A stretch of DNA of 64,000 bases from Oceanospirillum sp048264105 (lineage in GTDB: Bacteria; Pseudomonadota; Gammaproteobacteria; Pseudomonadales; Halomonadaceae), in assembly GCA_048264105.1 (NCBI GenBank), contig JBLXDJ010000001.1, positions 744,001 through 808,000 of the forward strand. The letters are read 5' to 3'. Of the stretch, positions 28,301 through 36,662 are shown piece by piece. The number at the start of each line of letters is the position of its first letter. Position 1 is the first letter of the stretch. A program made the position numbers and the translations under genes. A model generated the notes under the pieces. That model was not told the DNA's origin and searched no databases. It saw only the letters and a list, made by a program, of their open reading frames with translations.

Positions 28301-29041
28301 CGCGTCTGCAATCAGTTGACTGGAGGCCAGCTCATTAAAAAGAGCGCCCTCGGCCTGAAGTTCTTCAAAAGCACGCTGCAGATTCTGGAAATTCATGGTG
28401 GCATTGTCGGCCAGCGTTGCACTGTCGGTGATATAGGCTGACAAACGCCCCCGCACCTGCCCTGCAATCTCGGCATAAAAGGCCGTGTTAATCAGCAAGT
28501 TGATCGCTGGTTCAATACGGGTTCCCTGCCAGCCATCACTTTTTTTCAAAAGTAACTCGGCATCACTTAAAAGCTCTTTGATATAGGTCGTGTGCAGATT
28601 AAAACTACTTTCGCCGGATAAACGGTTTTCATCGAAGCAGTTGATCGCAATGCAATCTCTGAGTTTGGTGACATTCCGGTAAGGCTGACCGGTCAGCGCT
28701 CTTTTTTCATGCAGGAGAGGTTTCAGGCTATAGATCAACATCTGGTTGATCTGATCGTGGTCTAAATCAAGGCCTTTGCTATGATCACCGGCATCGATGA
28801 CCGCCTTAAGGCCACGGCGATGCGCCAGAAGGCTGGCAATATCCTGAAGGGAGTGACTGTTCTGGGCGTTGTGCCGGAAGGAATGCAAAGCGCTCAGCTG
28901 GTTGATTGTCAGAAATGCCGCCACAAACAGCAACAACAGACCGGTCAGTGTCAGAGTCAGGAGCGCATTGCGCACCTTTCTGCGATTCAGGCACAACAAA
29001 AATTTCTGCAGCGTTGTTTTGCTGGTCGGTATTGTGGTCAT
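25328..29041 (-). CDS. Hybrid sensor histidine kinase (PAS-HK-REC-REC-HPt)
   Basis: This is a 1237-residue multi-step phosphorelay kinase. TM1 is about 26-47, a periplasmic helical sensor domain spans 48-320 (RGLKAVIDAGDHS resembles NIT-type sensors), and TM2 is about 321-340. Then come PAS (360-468), HisKA with phospho-His499 (SHEIRTP), HATPase (NLLSNAVKF near 612, DTGIG 648, GGTGLGLS 677), REC1 with Asp786, REC2 with Asp930 and HPt with His1069 (LHTLKGLAGTLG). A 60-residue helical tail (about 1172-1232) also ends the hybrid kinase at the right edge of the window. The divergent neighbour encodes a REC-REC-PAS-GGDEF protein, the likely output partner. The ligand is unknown. Confidence 0.93.
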   Translation of the reverse strand: MTTIPTSKTTLQKFLLCLNRRKVRNALLTLTLTGLLLLFVAAFLTINQLSALHSFRHNAQNSHSLQDIASLLAHRRGLKAVIDAGDHSKGLDLDHDQINQMLIYSLKPLLHEKRALTGQPYRNVTKLRDCIAINCFDENRLSGESSFNLHTTYIKELLSDAELLLKKSDGWQGTRIEPAINLLINTAFYAEIAGQVRGRLSAYITDSATLADNATMNFQNLQRAFEELQAEGALFNELASSQLIADAGLASYTARNHRHYQKLKEQVDILIADPRGRNSQDFFDAATRFISDISFLRNQVFRHVTGYINLKIEYLNQQLAQIGVAGFILFILLISLLLVRFKAEHEKTKERNLELGFLKKALDQHAIVSMTDPKGNITYINDRFVQISGYQPDELIGKNHRVINSGIHPKGFFKELWNHVHANKPWAGEVCNKRKDGSFYWVYATVLPLFDQDGNLVSIISVRTDITRQKQSEALLQREKEKADAANSAKSDFLANMSHEIRTPMNAVIGMTHLALRSASDDKTLDYLNKIKLSANNLLDIINDILDFSKIEAGKIELENIPFPLAETLQQVVELSQVRANEKKLPVYFNPPSDLVSECIGDPLRISQVLLNLLSNAVKFTNDGYVELDIEQHKLSDEKVSLTFSVRDTGIGVSEEKQKNLFEAFAQEDTSTTRLYGGTGLGLSISQQLTRMMGGQLSVSSIPGEGSCFSFTLTLDVATSQNSNRSLDQLRALYIDDDPIALAAVKRLFEAQGISLHCSDDAVSGYEFVLKQAQSAETALDLVLVDQQMPELDGTSIARKLRAELPSGRVPMITLLTGRDEHDLAVIAQEKLFDAVWLKPVAASEILDSLQDMLRQSHRGLSSTLNQNLKATSIRQILGAKVLIAEDNLINQEVITGLLEPYGLDLTLVNNGSEAVEAVKKQVFDLILMDVQMPVMDGLEASQMICDLGLVKQPPIIAMTANAMESDRQDCFRAGMSDHISKPIDPSRLQMMLYQWLKPEGVALPVVERVEEPIDRPPCYIEGINMSVAFASANKDMALLQRLFRSFIEQYSETDLTQLPGKDLGRQLHTLKGLAGTLGMTELHLLASTLEQEHKKQGDIPDDRLQLVNAEMARLTQAIENCMKEHATIMMEQPGEMDQAPDSEGNPAGNGVDLISQQPVLENQQRSRVTEIAANLQRQLNHGDSEAQDSALELMLALQDTPQANAASEILQYADSFDFDKALAILESLEIRSDTDS

Positions 29042-29263
29042 CGTAGGCTCTGCTTTACTGGTACAACCGGTCTGCTCACGAAAATATCCCTATAAGATGC
29101 ATGGCTGCTGCATGATAAATTACTTATTGATAAAAAACATTCTTGTAAGCTGTTTTTTAACCTTTTTTTCCATTAGTTTTATAAGCAACGCCAGCCGCCA
29201 GCAAAAGCACCTGCTTGAGTTGTCCCGCTGCAGAGAATCAGACGAAATTTGGCCTGGAACGCT

Positions 29264-30871
29264 ATGAAAAAACTCCTGCTGATTGAAGACAGTAAACTCT
29301 TCGCTAAAGCGATCTCCCGTGAACTGGCGATCAACAACTACTTTGAAGTTCATCATGCCGCGACAATGGAAGAGATGAACGCATTGCTGGCCAACAACAC
29401 TTATTACGTCGCGATTGCTGATCTTGTGCTTCCCGATGCCAGTAGTGGTGAGGTTATTTATAAACTGATCGGCCTTGATATTCCGGTGGTGTCACTGACC
29501 GGCTCTCTGGATGGCAGTCTTCAGTCATCCATTTCATCACTTCCTATTGTAGATTACGTCGTAAAAGAGAGTAAAAGTGATATCGCGTATGTGGTTCGCC
29601 TGGCCGAACTGATGCTCTTTACTCAAGGTATGAAAGTATTGCTCGCCTGCGGCAGTGATGACGACTTCTCTTCAGTGGCCAACCACCTTTTGCCCTACCG
29701 GTTTGAACTGCTTTGCATTCAGACTCTGACGCAGGCCAAGGCGGAACTTGCCAAGCACCCCGACATCGCCCTTGTCGTCTGCGATGAAACCTTAGCGGAT
29801 GGCTCCGGGCTGGATCTGGTGAACCTGATCCGAAAAGATCAGGATGAACTGGCGCTGCCGATTCTCTTCACCCTTACAGAACAGGGCCCGGCATTTGATG
29901 CCAAACTGCTGAAATCCGGTGTGAACGACTTTGTTGTGAAACCTTTCTCCCGCGAAGAGCTGTCCAGCCGACTGGTGACACAGGTCAGCAACCGTATTCG
30001 CTACAAGCAGATTCAGAATTACTCTGAAACGGTTGACCGCTATATCATCACCTCCAGCACCGATGAATTTGGCATCATCCGCAGCGTCAGCCGCGCCTTC
30101 TGCGAAATATCCGGCTATACCCGCGAAGAACTCATCGGCCGCAACCACAATATTGTGCGTCATCCGGAGATGAAAAATGCGATCTACAAGGATCTTTGGC
30201 AAACCATCAGCTCAGGTCAAAGCTGGCAGGGGGAGCTGAAGAACCGGAAAAAAGATGGTTCCTTCTATTGGGTGGATGTCCATATCGACCCTATGCTGGA
30301 TGCCGCGGGTGACATCATCGGATACACCGCCATTCGACAGGATATAACAGACAAAAAGTATATCGAGCAGCTCTCCGTGACAGACCCAATGACGGGTCTG
30401 TTTAACCGACGCCACTTTAACCAGGCGTTTGCCGGTATCTCCGAAGAAGTGGCGCAAAAAGGCAGCTATCTGGCTTTTGTGATCTTCGATGTTGATCATT
30501 TTAAGGGCTACAACGACAACTATGGTCATCAGGCGGGAGATGATGTGCTGATCAAAATCGGCCAGTGCGTCTCTCAGTTTGCCAATAAACTCTCTGCTCT
30601 GGCTTATCGTCTGGGTGGTGAGGAGTTTGCTCTGCTCTATCGGGCGGACAATGCCGAAAAAGCCTCTGCTGTCGCTGAATCTCTGCGGGCGGCCATTGAG
30701 GCACTGGAGATTGAACACAAGTACAACTCCGCCTCAGAATTTGTCACCGCGTCCTTCGGACTCTATCTGCAACAGGGACTGGCCGATGTTGCCGAGACAT
30801 ACAAAATTGGTGATGAAGCCCTCTATGAAGCGAAAGAGTCCGGCCGCAATCGGGTGGTCGCCCGTTTTTAA
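29264..30871 (+). CDS. Response regulator diguanylate cyclase (REC-REC-PAS-GGDEF)
   Basis: The predicted cytosolic protein makes c-di-GMP from GTP. REC1 (1-120) has LLLIEDS and a possible phospho-Asp at 53 (IADLVLPD), though the usual Pro-x-x-Gly context is changed. REC2 (about 124-240) has VVCDETLADGSG and the VVKPFS lysine. PAS (about 265-370) resembles redox/FAD-type PAS (EELIGRNHNIVRHPEM). GGDEF (about 375-535) has the active motif GGEEF, and DPMTGLFNRRHF precedes it. ATG 29264 (MKKLLLIEDS) is preferred to a TTG 15 nt upstream because it fits REC domain starts. It is divergent from the hybrid kinase across 222 bp. Confidence 0.93.
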   Translation: MKKLLLIEDSKLFAKAISRELAINNYFEVHHAATMEEMNALLANNTYYVAIADLVLPDASSGEVIYKLIGLDIPVVSLTGSLDGSLQSSISSLPIVDYVVKESKSDIAYVVRLAELMLFTQGMKVLLACGSDDDFSSVANHLLPYRFELLCIQTLTQAKAELAKHPDIALVVCDETLADGSGLDLVNLIRKDQDELALPILFTLTEQGPAFDAKLLKSGVNDFVVKPFSREELSSRLVTQVSNRIRYKQIQNYSETVDRYIITSSTDEFGIIRSVSRAFCEISGYTREELIGRNHNIVRHPEMKNAIYKDLWQTISSGQSWQGELKNRKKDGSFYWVDVHIDPMLDAAGDIIGYTAIRQDITDKKYIEQLSVTDPMTGLFNRRHFNQAFAGISEEVAQKGSYLAFVIFDVDHFKGYNDNYGHQAGDDVLIKIGQCVSQFANKLSALAYRLGGEEFALLYRADNAEKASAVAESLRAAIEALEIEHKYNSASEFVTASFGLYLQQGLADVAETYKIGDEALYEAKESGRNRVVARF

Positions 30872-31044
30872 ACACTGAAAACTCAGGGACTTGGTTCAGA
30901 TCAAAGTTGGAGACAATTTGTAACCGTAATCTTAGGTTCATCTAAATAATTTAAGGTATGCTTGATCAATGTTGCACTTGCGTCATGTGCTATCTTTTTG
31001 GTTTGGCAGCCTTTTATGCCGTTTTACTTTACATGGAGGTAGTT

Positions 31045-32424
31045 GTGTCCCAGCTATTAATTCGCTATTCCCGAATTCTTGAAATTGTTGGCGATATCGT
31101 CAAAGTTCATGTGCCTACCTCTGAAAGTGGCGCCTCCCAGATCAGCTTTGGTGATCTGGCTCTGATTGAAAGTCAGGATGAAGGGCAGGATATTCTGCCC
31201 CGCACCGCACAGGTTATTCTGCTAGATGGTGAAGAGGTTTCTCTTCAGGTTTTCTCCGGCACTAAAGGTCTTTCGACCCACTCCGTCGTCCGCTTCTTAG
31301 GCCGTCCGATGGAAGTAACCTTCTCTCCTAATATTCTGGGGCGTACCTTCTCCGGCACCGGATCGCCTATCGATGGCGGCCCGGCACTGACCGACGAACC
31401 CCGTATCGAAATTGATGGCCCGACCGTTAACCCGGCACGCCGTATCCTGGCATCACGTATGATCCGTACCGATGTACCTATGATCGACGTGTTTAACTGT
31501 CTGGTAGAAAGCCAGAAAATCCCTATTTTCTCGGTTGCCGGTGAACCCTATAACCAACTGCTGGCACGTATTGGTGCTCAGGCGGATGCGGATATCGTGG
31601 TCTTTGGCGGTATCGGCCTGATCTTTGATGATTACCACTTCTTTAAGCAAACCTTCGAAGAAGCCGGCGCATCAGCCCGTACCGTTATGTTTGTCCATCA
31701 GGGCTCAGATCCGACGGTAGAAGCGCTGCTGGTTCCGGATATGGCTCTGGCAGTAGCAGAGCGTTATGCGGTAAATGAAGGCAAGCGGGTTCTGGTGCTG
31801 CTCACCGATATGACCGCTTATGCCGATGCTCTGAAAGAAGTGGGCATCTCCATGGAACACGTACCCTCCAACCGTGGCTATATCGGCGATCTCTACTCCC
31901 AGCTGGCACGCCGCTATGAGAAAGCCTGTGACTACAAAGGTGCCGGTTCGGTAACCATTCTTTCGGTCACCACCATGCCCGGGGATGATGTCACCCACCC
32001 CGTTCCGGATAACACCGGTTACATCACCGAAGGTCAGTTCTATCTGCATGATGGGGTGATCGATCCTTTCGGCTCCCTGTCACGTCTCAAACAGCATGTG
32101 ATTGGTAAAGTCACCCGGGAAGATCACAGCCAGATCATGAACACCCTGATTCGTTTCTATGCGGCCTCTCAGGATGCCGAACAGAAACAGGCGATGTCAT
32201 TCGAGCTGAGTGAGTTTGATGAGCGGGTTCTCAAGTTTGGCCGCCTGTTCCAGCAAAACTTTATGGATATCGATGTCAGTATGCCTCTGGAAGAAGCTCT
32301 GGATACTGGCTGGTCGATTCTGGCTCAGTGCTTCAGGGAAGAAGAGCTGCTGATGAAGCAGAGTCTGATTGATAAGTACTTCCCGAAATCTGATGAGCAC
32401 GATCCCTCCCCCGAAAACGCCTGA
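31045..32424 (+). CDS. atpB: V/A-type ATPase subunit B (non-catalytic)
   Basis: This is the regulatory nucleotide-binding subunit of the V1/A1 head, 459 residues. There is no P-loop, as expected for B. The family lines FGDLALIES, FSGTGSPIDGG, MTAYADALKEVG, MPGDDVTHPVPD and TGYITEGQ are present. I chose GTG 31045 because GGAGG stands 5 nt upstream; the frame stays open to 30958, but the added Cys-rich residues look non-native. It leads the seven-gene operon B-D-I-K-E-DUF2764-A. The 173-nt gap from the diguanylate cyclase upstream must hold the promoter. Confidence 0.93.
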   Translation: MSQLLIRYSRILEIVGDIVKVHVPTSESGASQISFGDLALIESQDEGQDILPRTAQVILLDGEEVSLQVFSGTKGLSTHSVVRFLGRPMEVTFSPNILGRTFSGTGSPIDGGPALTDEPRIEIDGPTVNPARRILASRMIRTDVPMIDVFNCLVESQKIPIFSVAGEPYNQLLARIGAQADADIVVFGGIGLIFDDYHFFKQTFEEAGASARTVMFVHQGSDPTVEALLVPDMALAVAERYAVNEGKRVLVLLTDMTAYADALKEVGISMEHVPSNRGYIGDLYSQLARRYEKACDYKGAGSVTILSVTTMPGDDVTHPVPDNTGYITEGQFYLHDGVIDPFGSLSRLKQHVIGKVTREDHSQIMNTLIRFYAASQDAEQKQAMSFELSEFDERVLKFGRLFQQNFMDIDVSMPLEEALDTGWSILAQCFREEELLMKQSLIDKYFPKSDEHDPSPENA

Positions 32425-32437
32425 CAGGAGTTGAAGC

Positions 32438-33043
32438 GTGGGTAAGCTGGCACTGAATAAAAGCACTCTCAACAAAGAGGGTCGCAAGGTTAAAGCGTAC
32501 AGGAAATTCGTTCCCGCTCTGGATCTGAAGCGTAAGCAGCTTCTGGCCGAGCGGGCTAACTCCCGAAAAGCCAGGACAGAGCTTGAAGATACGCTTCAAA
32601 GTCTCCGTCAGCAGGTACGCGAACAACTGCCAATGCTGTCAAACTACAAGGGCAGTGTTGATAATCTGGTTCAAATTGAAGACTTCTCTCTGCGTCAGGT
32701 GAATCTGGTGGGCATTCGCCTGCCGGAACTGGAGAGCGTTTCCCTCAGGGTTCGCCCCTACTCAGCGCTGGCCACTGAACACTGGCTGGATCCCCTTGTG
32801 GTTCTGCTGAAAAAGAGCGTTGAGCTACAGCTGAAACAACAGGTGCTGAACAAGCGTCTGGAATTACTGGACGTTGGCCTCAGAAAAACCACTCAGCGCC
32901 TGAATCTGTTCGACAAGGTTCTGATCCCTCAGGCCGAGAAAAATATCCGTAAGATTCGTATTGCTCTCTCCGACAGCGAGCGGGCCGGTGTTGTGACGTC
33001 CAAAATCGCCAAAAACAAACGGCTGAAGGCAGGTATTGCATGA
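32438..33043 (+). CDS. atpD: V/A-type ATPase subunit D (central stalk)
   Basis: Subunit D forms the rotor shaft with F. The 201-residue protein has long N- and C-terminal helices and the family opening LALNKSTLNKEGRKVKAY, then LKRKQLL. The C-terminal helix has RRVN-like NLFDKVLIPQAEKNIRKIR. The start is GTG 32438 with GGAG upstream, 13 nt after the atpB stop. It overlaps subunit I by 4 nt. No separate subunit F gene is seen in the cluster. Confidence 0.9.
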   Translation: MGKLALNKSTLNKEGRKVKAYRKFVPALDLKRKQLLAERANSRKARTELEDTLQSLRQQVREQLPMLSNYKGSVDNLVQIEDFSLRQVNLVGIRLPELESVSLRVRPYSALATEHWLDPLVVLLKKSVELQLKQQVLNKRLELLDVGLRKTTQRLNLFDKVLIPQAEKNIRKIRIALSDSERAGVVTSKIAKNKRLKAGIA

Positions 33044-34821
33044 GTATCCTCCAGCTTAAAAAAGCATCCGTTATCGGAATGAGTCAGAATAAAACCGAGA
33101 TGCTGGATGCGATTCAGTCTCTTGGTGTGATGCATATCATCCCTCTGACCGAAATCAGCACCAAACAAACTGTCGAAACAGAAGACACCAATCCCGAGTT
33201 ACTGAAGCGCTCCCTGCAATATCTTCTGAGCAGCCCGCAGAAACGTCGTCAGGTTACCCGGGACAGTCAGCTTGATCTGAACAAAGTACTGCATCAGGTT
33301 GATCAGAACCGTCAGAACCGGATTCGATTGAGTGAGAAGCGGGATTTTCTGGATCAGCGTATTAAAGATCTGGAGCCCTGGGGAGAGTTCACCCTGCCGG
33401 ATCTGGCTGACCTGAACCATGAGAAACTCTGGTTCTATCTTGTTCCCAACTACAAAATGCAGGATGTGGAAGACTCTCACCTGCCCTGGATACAGGTACA
33501 CCGGGATAACCGCCATACCTATATTGTTGTGGTTTCAGCAGAAGAGCCGGATGCCACCATTATGCCGGTGCCCCGGACTCATACCGGGTATGTGCCCTTA
33601 AGCGAGCTTAAGGAACAGCTGGAAGAAACAGAGATTAAGTTAGAAGCCGCCGAAGGTGAGCGTGAAGCCCTGACCCGATGGATTTTCCTACTGCAACAAA
33701 GTGTTGCCAGCACCGAAAACCAGGCGCTTTTGGAAGAAGTTTCCGGCCAGACCCGTGATTATGGCGAAGTCTTTGCCCTACAGGGCTGGATCGCTGTCCG
33801 TGACCTTCCCCAGCTGGAAGCCTTTGCCGAAGAACAGGGACTGGTGCTGTTGGAGGAAGATCCGGCAGACGATGAAAATCCCCCGACTTTTCTCGACAAC
33901 CCTGAAGTTTATGGCGGCGGTCAGGAGGTGGTCAGCTTTTTCCAGACCCCGAATTACCGCAGCTGGGACCCGTCCCGGGTGGTGTTTTTCTCCTTTGTCA
34001 GCTTCTTCGCCATCATCATGTCTGATGCGGGCTACTCGCTGCTGTTTGGTGCCATTATCGCCTGGAAATGGAAAGCGATGGCTGAGACAGAAACCGGTCG
34101 CCGCCTTCGTGCCATGGGCGCAGCGCTGACAGGTGCCGGTGTATTCTGGGGTGTTCTCGTCGGCAGTTACTTTGGTGCCAGCGCACCGGTATCCCTGCTT
34201 GGCGACATGAAGCTTCTCGATCTGAATGACTTTGATGCCATGATGGCGCTTTCCATCACCATTGGTGCTCTGCACCTGATTCTGGCCAATCTGCTGATGG
34301 CCTGGGTACGGCGGGGCAGCAATCAGGCACTGTCATCCGTGGGCTGGGCGGTTTCAGTCTCGGTTGCACTGGCGGGTTGGCTGACCACATTCACACCGAT
34401 CCATTGGGCGATCTTTGGCATCGGGCTAGTGTTGGTACTGCTGTTCTCAACACCGGCAACAGGATTCACACTCAGCCGTCTGATCTCCGGCCTGCTGGCA
34501 CTGACCAATGTCACCAAGATTTTTGGTGATGTACTCAGTTATCTGCGTCTTTTTGCCCTGGGTCTTGCCAGTGCATCTCTGGCCATCACCTTTAACCAGT
34601 TAGCCGCCGACGTGGGTAACGCCTTACCGGGGATCGGCTTACTGCTACACATCTTAATTTTACTGGCAGGTCACCTGCTGAACTTCGTCCTCACAGTGGT
34701 CAGTGGTGTTATTCACGGACTGCGTCTTAATCTGATCGAATTTTATAACTGGAGTCTGGCTGATGAAGGCTACCCCTTCCAGCCATTTTCAAAACAGGAG
34801 GTAACACCTTGGATAACCTGA
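33040..34821 (+). CDS. atpI: V/A-type ATPase subunit I (a-type stator)
   Basis: This is the membrane stator that supplies the ion half-channels, 593 residues. The N-terminal half is soluble and coiled (SVIGMSQNKTEMLDAIQSLG, then a helical arm at about 180-230). The C-terminal half from about 320 has seven or eight membrane helices, including SDAGYSLLFG and the conserved GDVLSYLRLFALGLASASLA, whose Arg is the essential half-channel residue. It overlaps D by 4 nt and K by 13 nt. Confidence 0.93.
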   Translation: MSILQLKKASVIGMSQNKTEMLDAIQSLGVMHIIPLTEISTKQTVETEDTNPELLKRSLQYLLSSPQKRRQVTRDSQLDLNKVLHQVDQNRQNRIRLSEKRDFLDQRIKDLEPWGEFTLPDLADLNHEKLWFYLVPNYKMQDVEDSHLPWIQVHRDNRHTYIVVVSAEEPDATIMPVPRTHTGYVPLSELKEQLEETEIKLEAAEGEREALTRWIFLLQQSVASTENQALLEEVSGQTRDYGEVFALQGWIAVRDLPQLEAFAEEQGLVLLEEDPADDENPPTFLDNPEVYGGGQEVVSFFQTPNYRSWDPSRVVFFSFVSFFAIIMSDAGYSLLFGAIIAWKWKAMAETETGRRLRAMGAALTGAGVFWGVLVGSYFGASAPVSLLGDMKLLDLNDFDAMMALSITIGALHLILANLLMAWVRRGSNQALSSVGWAVSVSVALAGWLTTFTPIHWAIFGIGLVLVLLFSTPATGFTLSRLISGLLALTNVTKIFGDVLSYLRLFALGLASASLAITFNQLAADVGNALPGIGLLLHILILLAGHLLNFVLTVVSGVIHGLRLNLIEFYNWSLADEGYPFQPFSKQEVTPWIT

Positions 34822-35255
34822 TCTTAGCCCTGGGATGGGCAGGTTTGTACGGTCCTATGGCAATGGGTGCAATTGGCAGCATGATTGGCTGTTCCCTGGC
34901 CGGTCAGGCCGCCGCCGGAGCGCTGCTGGAAACAGAAACGGGCCACGGGCGTTATATCGGCATCTCTGCGATGCCCTCCTCTCAGTCGATTTACGGCATC
35001 GTGGTGATGTTTGCCCTGAACCGTGAACTGACCATAGGTAATGCCCCGGGTCTGGCGGCTATCGGTCTGCTGTGTGGTCTTGCACTGATGTTCAGTGCGA
35101 TCTATCAGGGTCGTAGCTGTGCATCCGCTATCAACGTGTCAAAAATTCGTCCCGAGATCTTCGGTATGTCTCTGGCACCGGCGGCCATCGTTGAAGGTTT
35201 TGCGGTATTTGCCTTTATCTTCGCTCTGGTTATCAGCGCTGGTGTACCGGCCTGA
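34809..35255 (+). CDS. atpK: V/A-type ATPase subunit K (proteolipid rotor ring)
   Basis: This is the membrane ring subunit with two fused hairpins, 148 residues and four helices. The ion site carries Ser58-Gln59 (MPSSQSIYG), Gln100 (SAIYQGRS) and Glu129 (AAIVEGFAVF). These correspond to Thr64, Gln65, Gln110 and Glu139 of the Na+-binding Enterococcus hirae NtpK. Only the C-terminal hairpin has the carboxylate, as usual for fused V-type rings. The start is TTG 34809, supported by AGGAGG 7 nt upstream, inside the atpI end. Na+ coupling is inferred from these residues. Confidence 0.9.
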   Translation: MDNLILALGWAGLYGPMAMGAIGSMIGCSLAGQAAAGALLETETGHGRYIGISAMPSSQSIYGIVVMFALNRELTIGNAPGLAAIGLLCGLALMFSAIYQGRSCASAINVSKIRPEIFGMSLAPAAIVEGFAVFAFIFALVISAGVPA

Positions 35256-35283
35256 TCATCGTTAGTACAGGGAGAAGTCCGCT

Positions 35284-35967
35284 ATGACAGATATTGAAAA
35301 AAATCACGCCTCCTCAGGGATTGAAGCCCTGATCGACAAGCTACGTCAGGAAGGTGTTGATAAAGGGCGCTCTGAGGCCGGACAAATTCTGCGTGATGCC
35401 GAAAAAGAAGCCGATCTGCTGCTGAAACAGGCCCGCGAAGAAGCGGATGCCATGATCAGCAAAGCTAAGCGGGAAGTCGCTCAGAAGCAGCAGGCTGGTG
35501 AAGATGCGTTGAAAATGGCCGCCCGGGATCTGCTTCTGGATGTCAAAGAGAGCCTTGCCAGAAGCTTTACCGATCAGGTGGAACGCCTGATCGAACAGCA
35601 GATGAACAATCCTGAATTTGTTCAGCGTATGGTTCTTGAGCTGGTGGGACGCACTGCAAAAGATGCCGGTCTTGATGAGGCCGACAAGGTTGAAGTTCTG
35701 CTGCCGGAAAACATCATCGGGCTCGATGAACTGCGCCGCAATGCTGATGAGTACAAGACAGGTCGCCTGAGTCAGTTTGTACAGTCTTTATCCGTGGAAC
35801 TCCTGCGGGATGGTGTCAGCTTTGATACCCATAAAGGCAACGGCATCCGTGTCCGCCTTGTGGGCAAAGAAGTGGAAGTAGATCTGACCGACAGCGCAGT
35901 ATCTCAACTCTTACTGCGTCATCTGCAACCACGTTTTCGTGCACTGCTTGAGGGAGTAATCCGCTAG
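35284..35967 (+). CDS. atpE: V/A-type ATPase subunit E (peripheral stalk)
   Basis: Subunit E is a stalk subunit linking the head to the stator, 227 residues. A long Ala/Glu/Lys helix (about 15-95, ILRDAEKEADLLLKQAREEA) is followed by a globular head-binding domain (about 110-227). It begins 28 nt after atpK with GGAG upstream. Its TAG overlaps the next gene's GTG (TAGTG), so the two are coupled. The partner stalk helix (G/H) is not evident in the operon. Confidence 0.85.
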   Translation: MTDIEKNHASSGIEALIDKLRQEGVDKGRSEAGQILRDAEKEADLLLKQAREEADAMISKAKREVAQKQQAGEDALKMAARDLLLDVKESLARSFTDQVERLIEQQMNNPEFVQRMVLELVGRTAKDAGLDEADKVEVLLPENIIGLDELRRNADEYKTGRLSQFVQSLSVELLRDGVSFDTHKGNGIRVRLVGKEVEVDLTDSAVSQLLLRHLQPRFRALLEGVIR

Positions 35968-36662
35968 TGAGCTACTACACCCTGGTTACCGCACTGCCCG
36001 ATCTGCCATCACTGGCCAAGTGTAAACAGATGCCGATCTCCAGAATCGCTCTGGACCGACGCCTGACCATGCTCAGTGATGAAGATCTTCAGCAGTTAAA
36101 GCTGGCAGAGAGCCTCTACTACTTTGGCTCTGAACAGCCGGAGAACCTCTCTGATCAGAAGCTGGTTTACCAGTGGCAGTATCAGCTGACTCAGATTCAC
36201 TCCGAAGAAGTAAGACAGTGCGTTCAGAGCCGACTGGAATGGCAAAGTCTGCTGGCAGCCCTGCGCCAGCGGGAACAGGGCGATAAAGGCCCTGAGCACT
36301 TCTATGGACTGGGGCGCTGGACAACCCGTATTCGCCAGCACTGGCACGAACCGGCTTTCGGCCTTGAAAATGCCCTCCCCCTGATGGCTGAGCTGCAGCC
36401 GCTGATGCAGAAAGGTGCCGCCGGTGAGGTGGAACACAAGATCAATCAGTGGCTCTGGAATAATCTCCTGAGAGTTGAGCGCAGCCATCACTTTGCGCTG
36501 GAAACCGTGATCTGCTTTGTATTGCGCTGGGGACTGGCAGAAAAACAGATACAGAATGATGCTGATCAGGCATTACAGGCCTTTGAGTCCATGGCTGAGG
36601 TGCTGATTGACGCACCTGTCATCAGGGAACATATAGAATCAGCCTTTGAGGAACTTTCCTAA
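35967..36662 (+). CDS. DUF2764-like V-type ATPase operon protein (possible C/d-type subunit)
   Basis: The 231-residue, mostly helical soluble protein opens with MSYYTLVTALPDLP, which I recognise as the DUF2764 pattern. Proteins of this kind sit between E and A in the V-ATPase operons of Borrelia and Chlamydia. The operon has no recognisable subunit C (d), the collar joining shaft and ring, so this protein is the best candidate for that place. That role is inferred from position only. The start is GTG 35967, overlapping the atpE stop, and its stop overlaps the atpA start (TAATG). Confidence 0.7.
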   Translation: MSYYTLVTALPDLPSLAKCKQMPISRIALDRRLTMLSDEDLQQLKLAESLYYFGSEQPENLSDQKLVYQWQYQLTQIHSEEVRQCVQSRLEWQSLLAALRQREQGDKGPEHFYGLGRWTTRIRQHWHEPAFGLENALPLMAELQPLMQKGAAGEVEHKINQWLWNNLLRVERSHHFALETVICFVLRWGLAEKQIQNDADQALQAFESMAEVLIDAPVIREHIESAFEELS

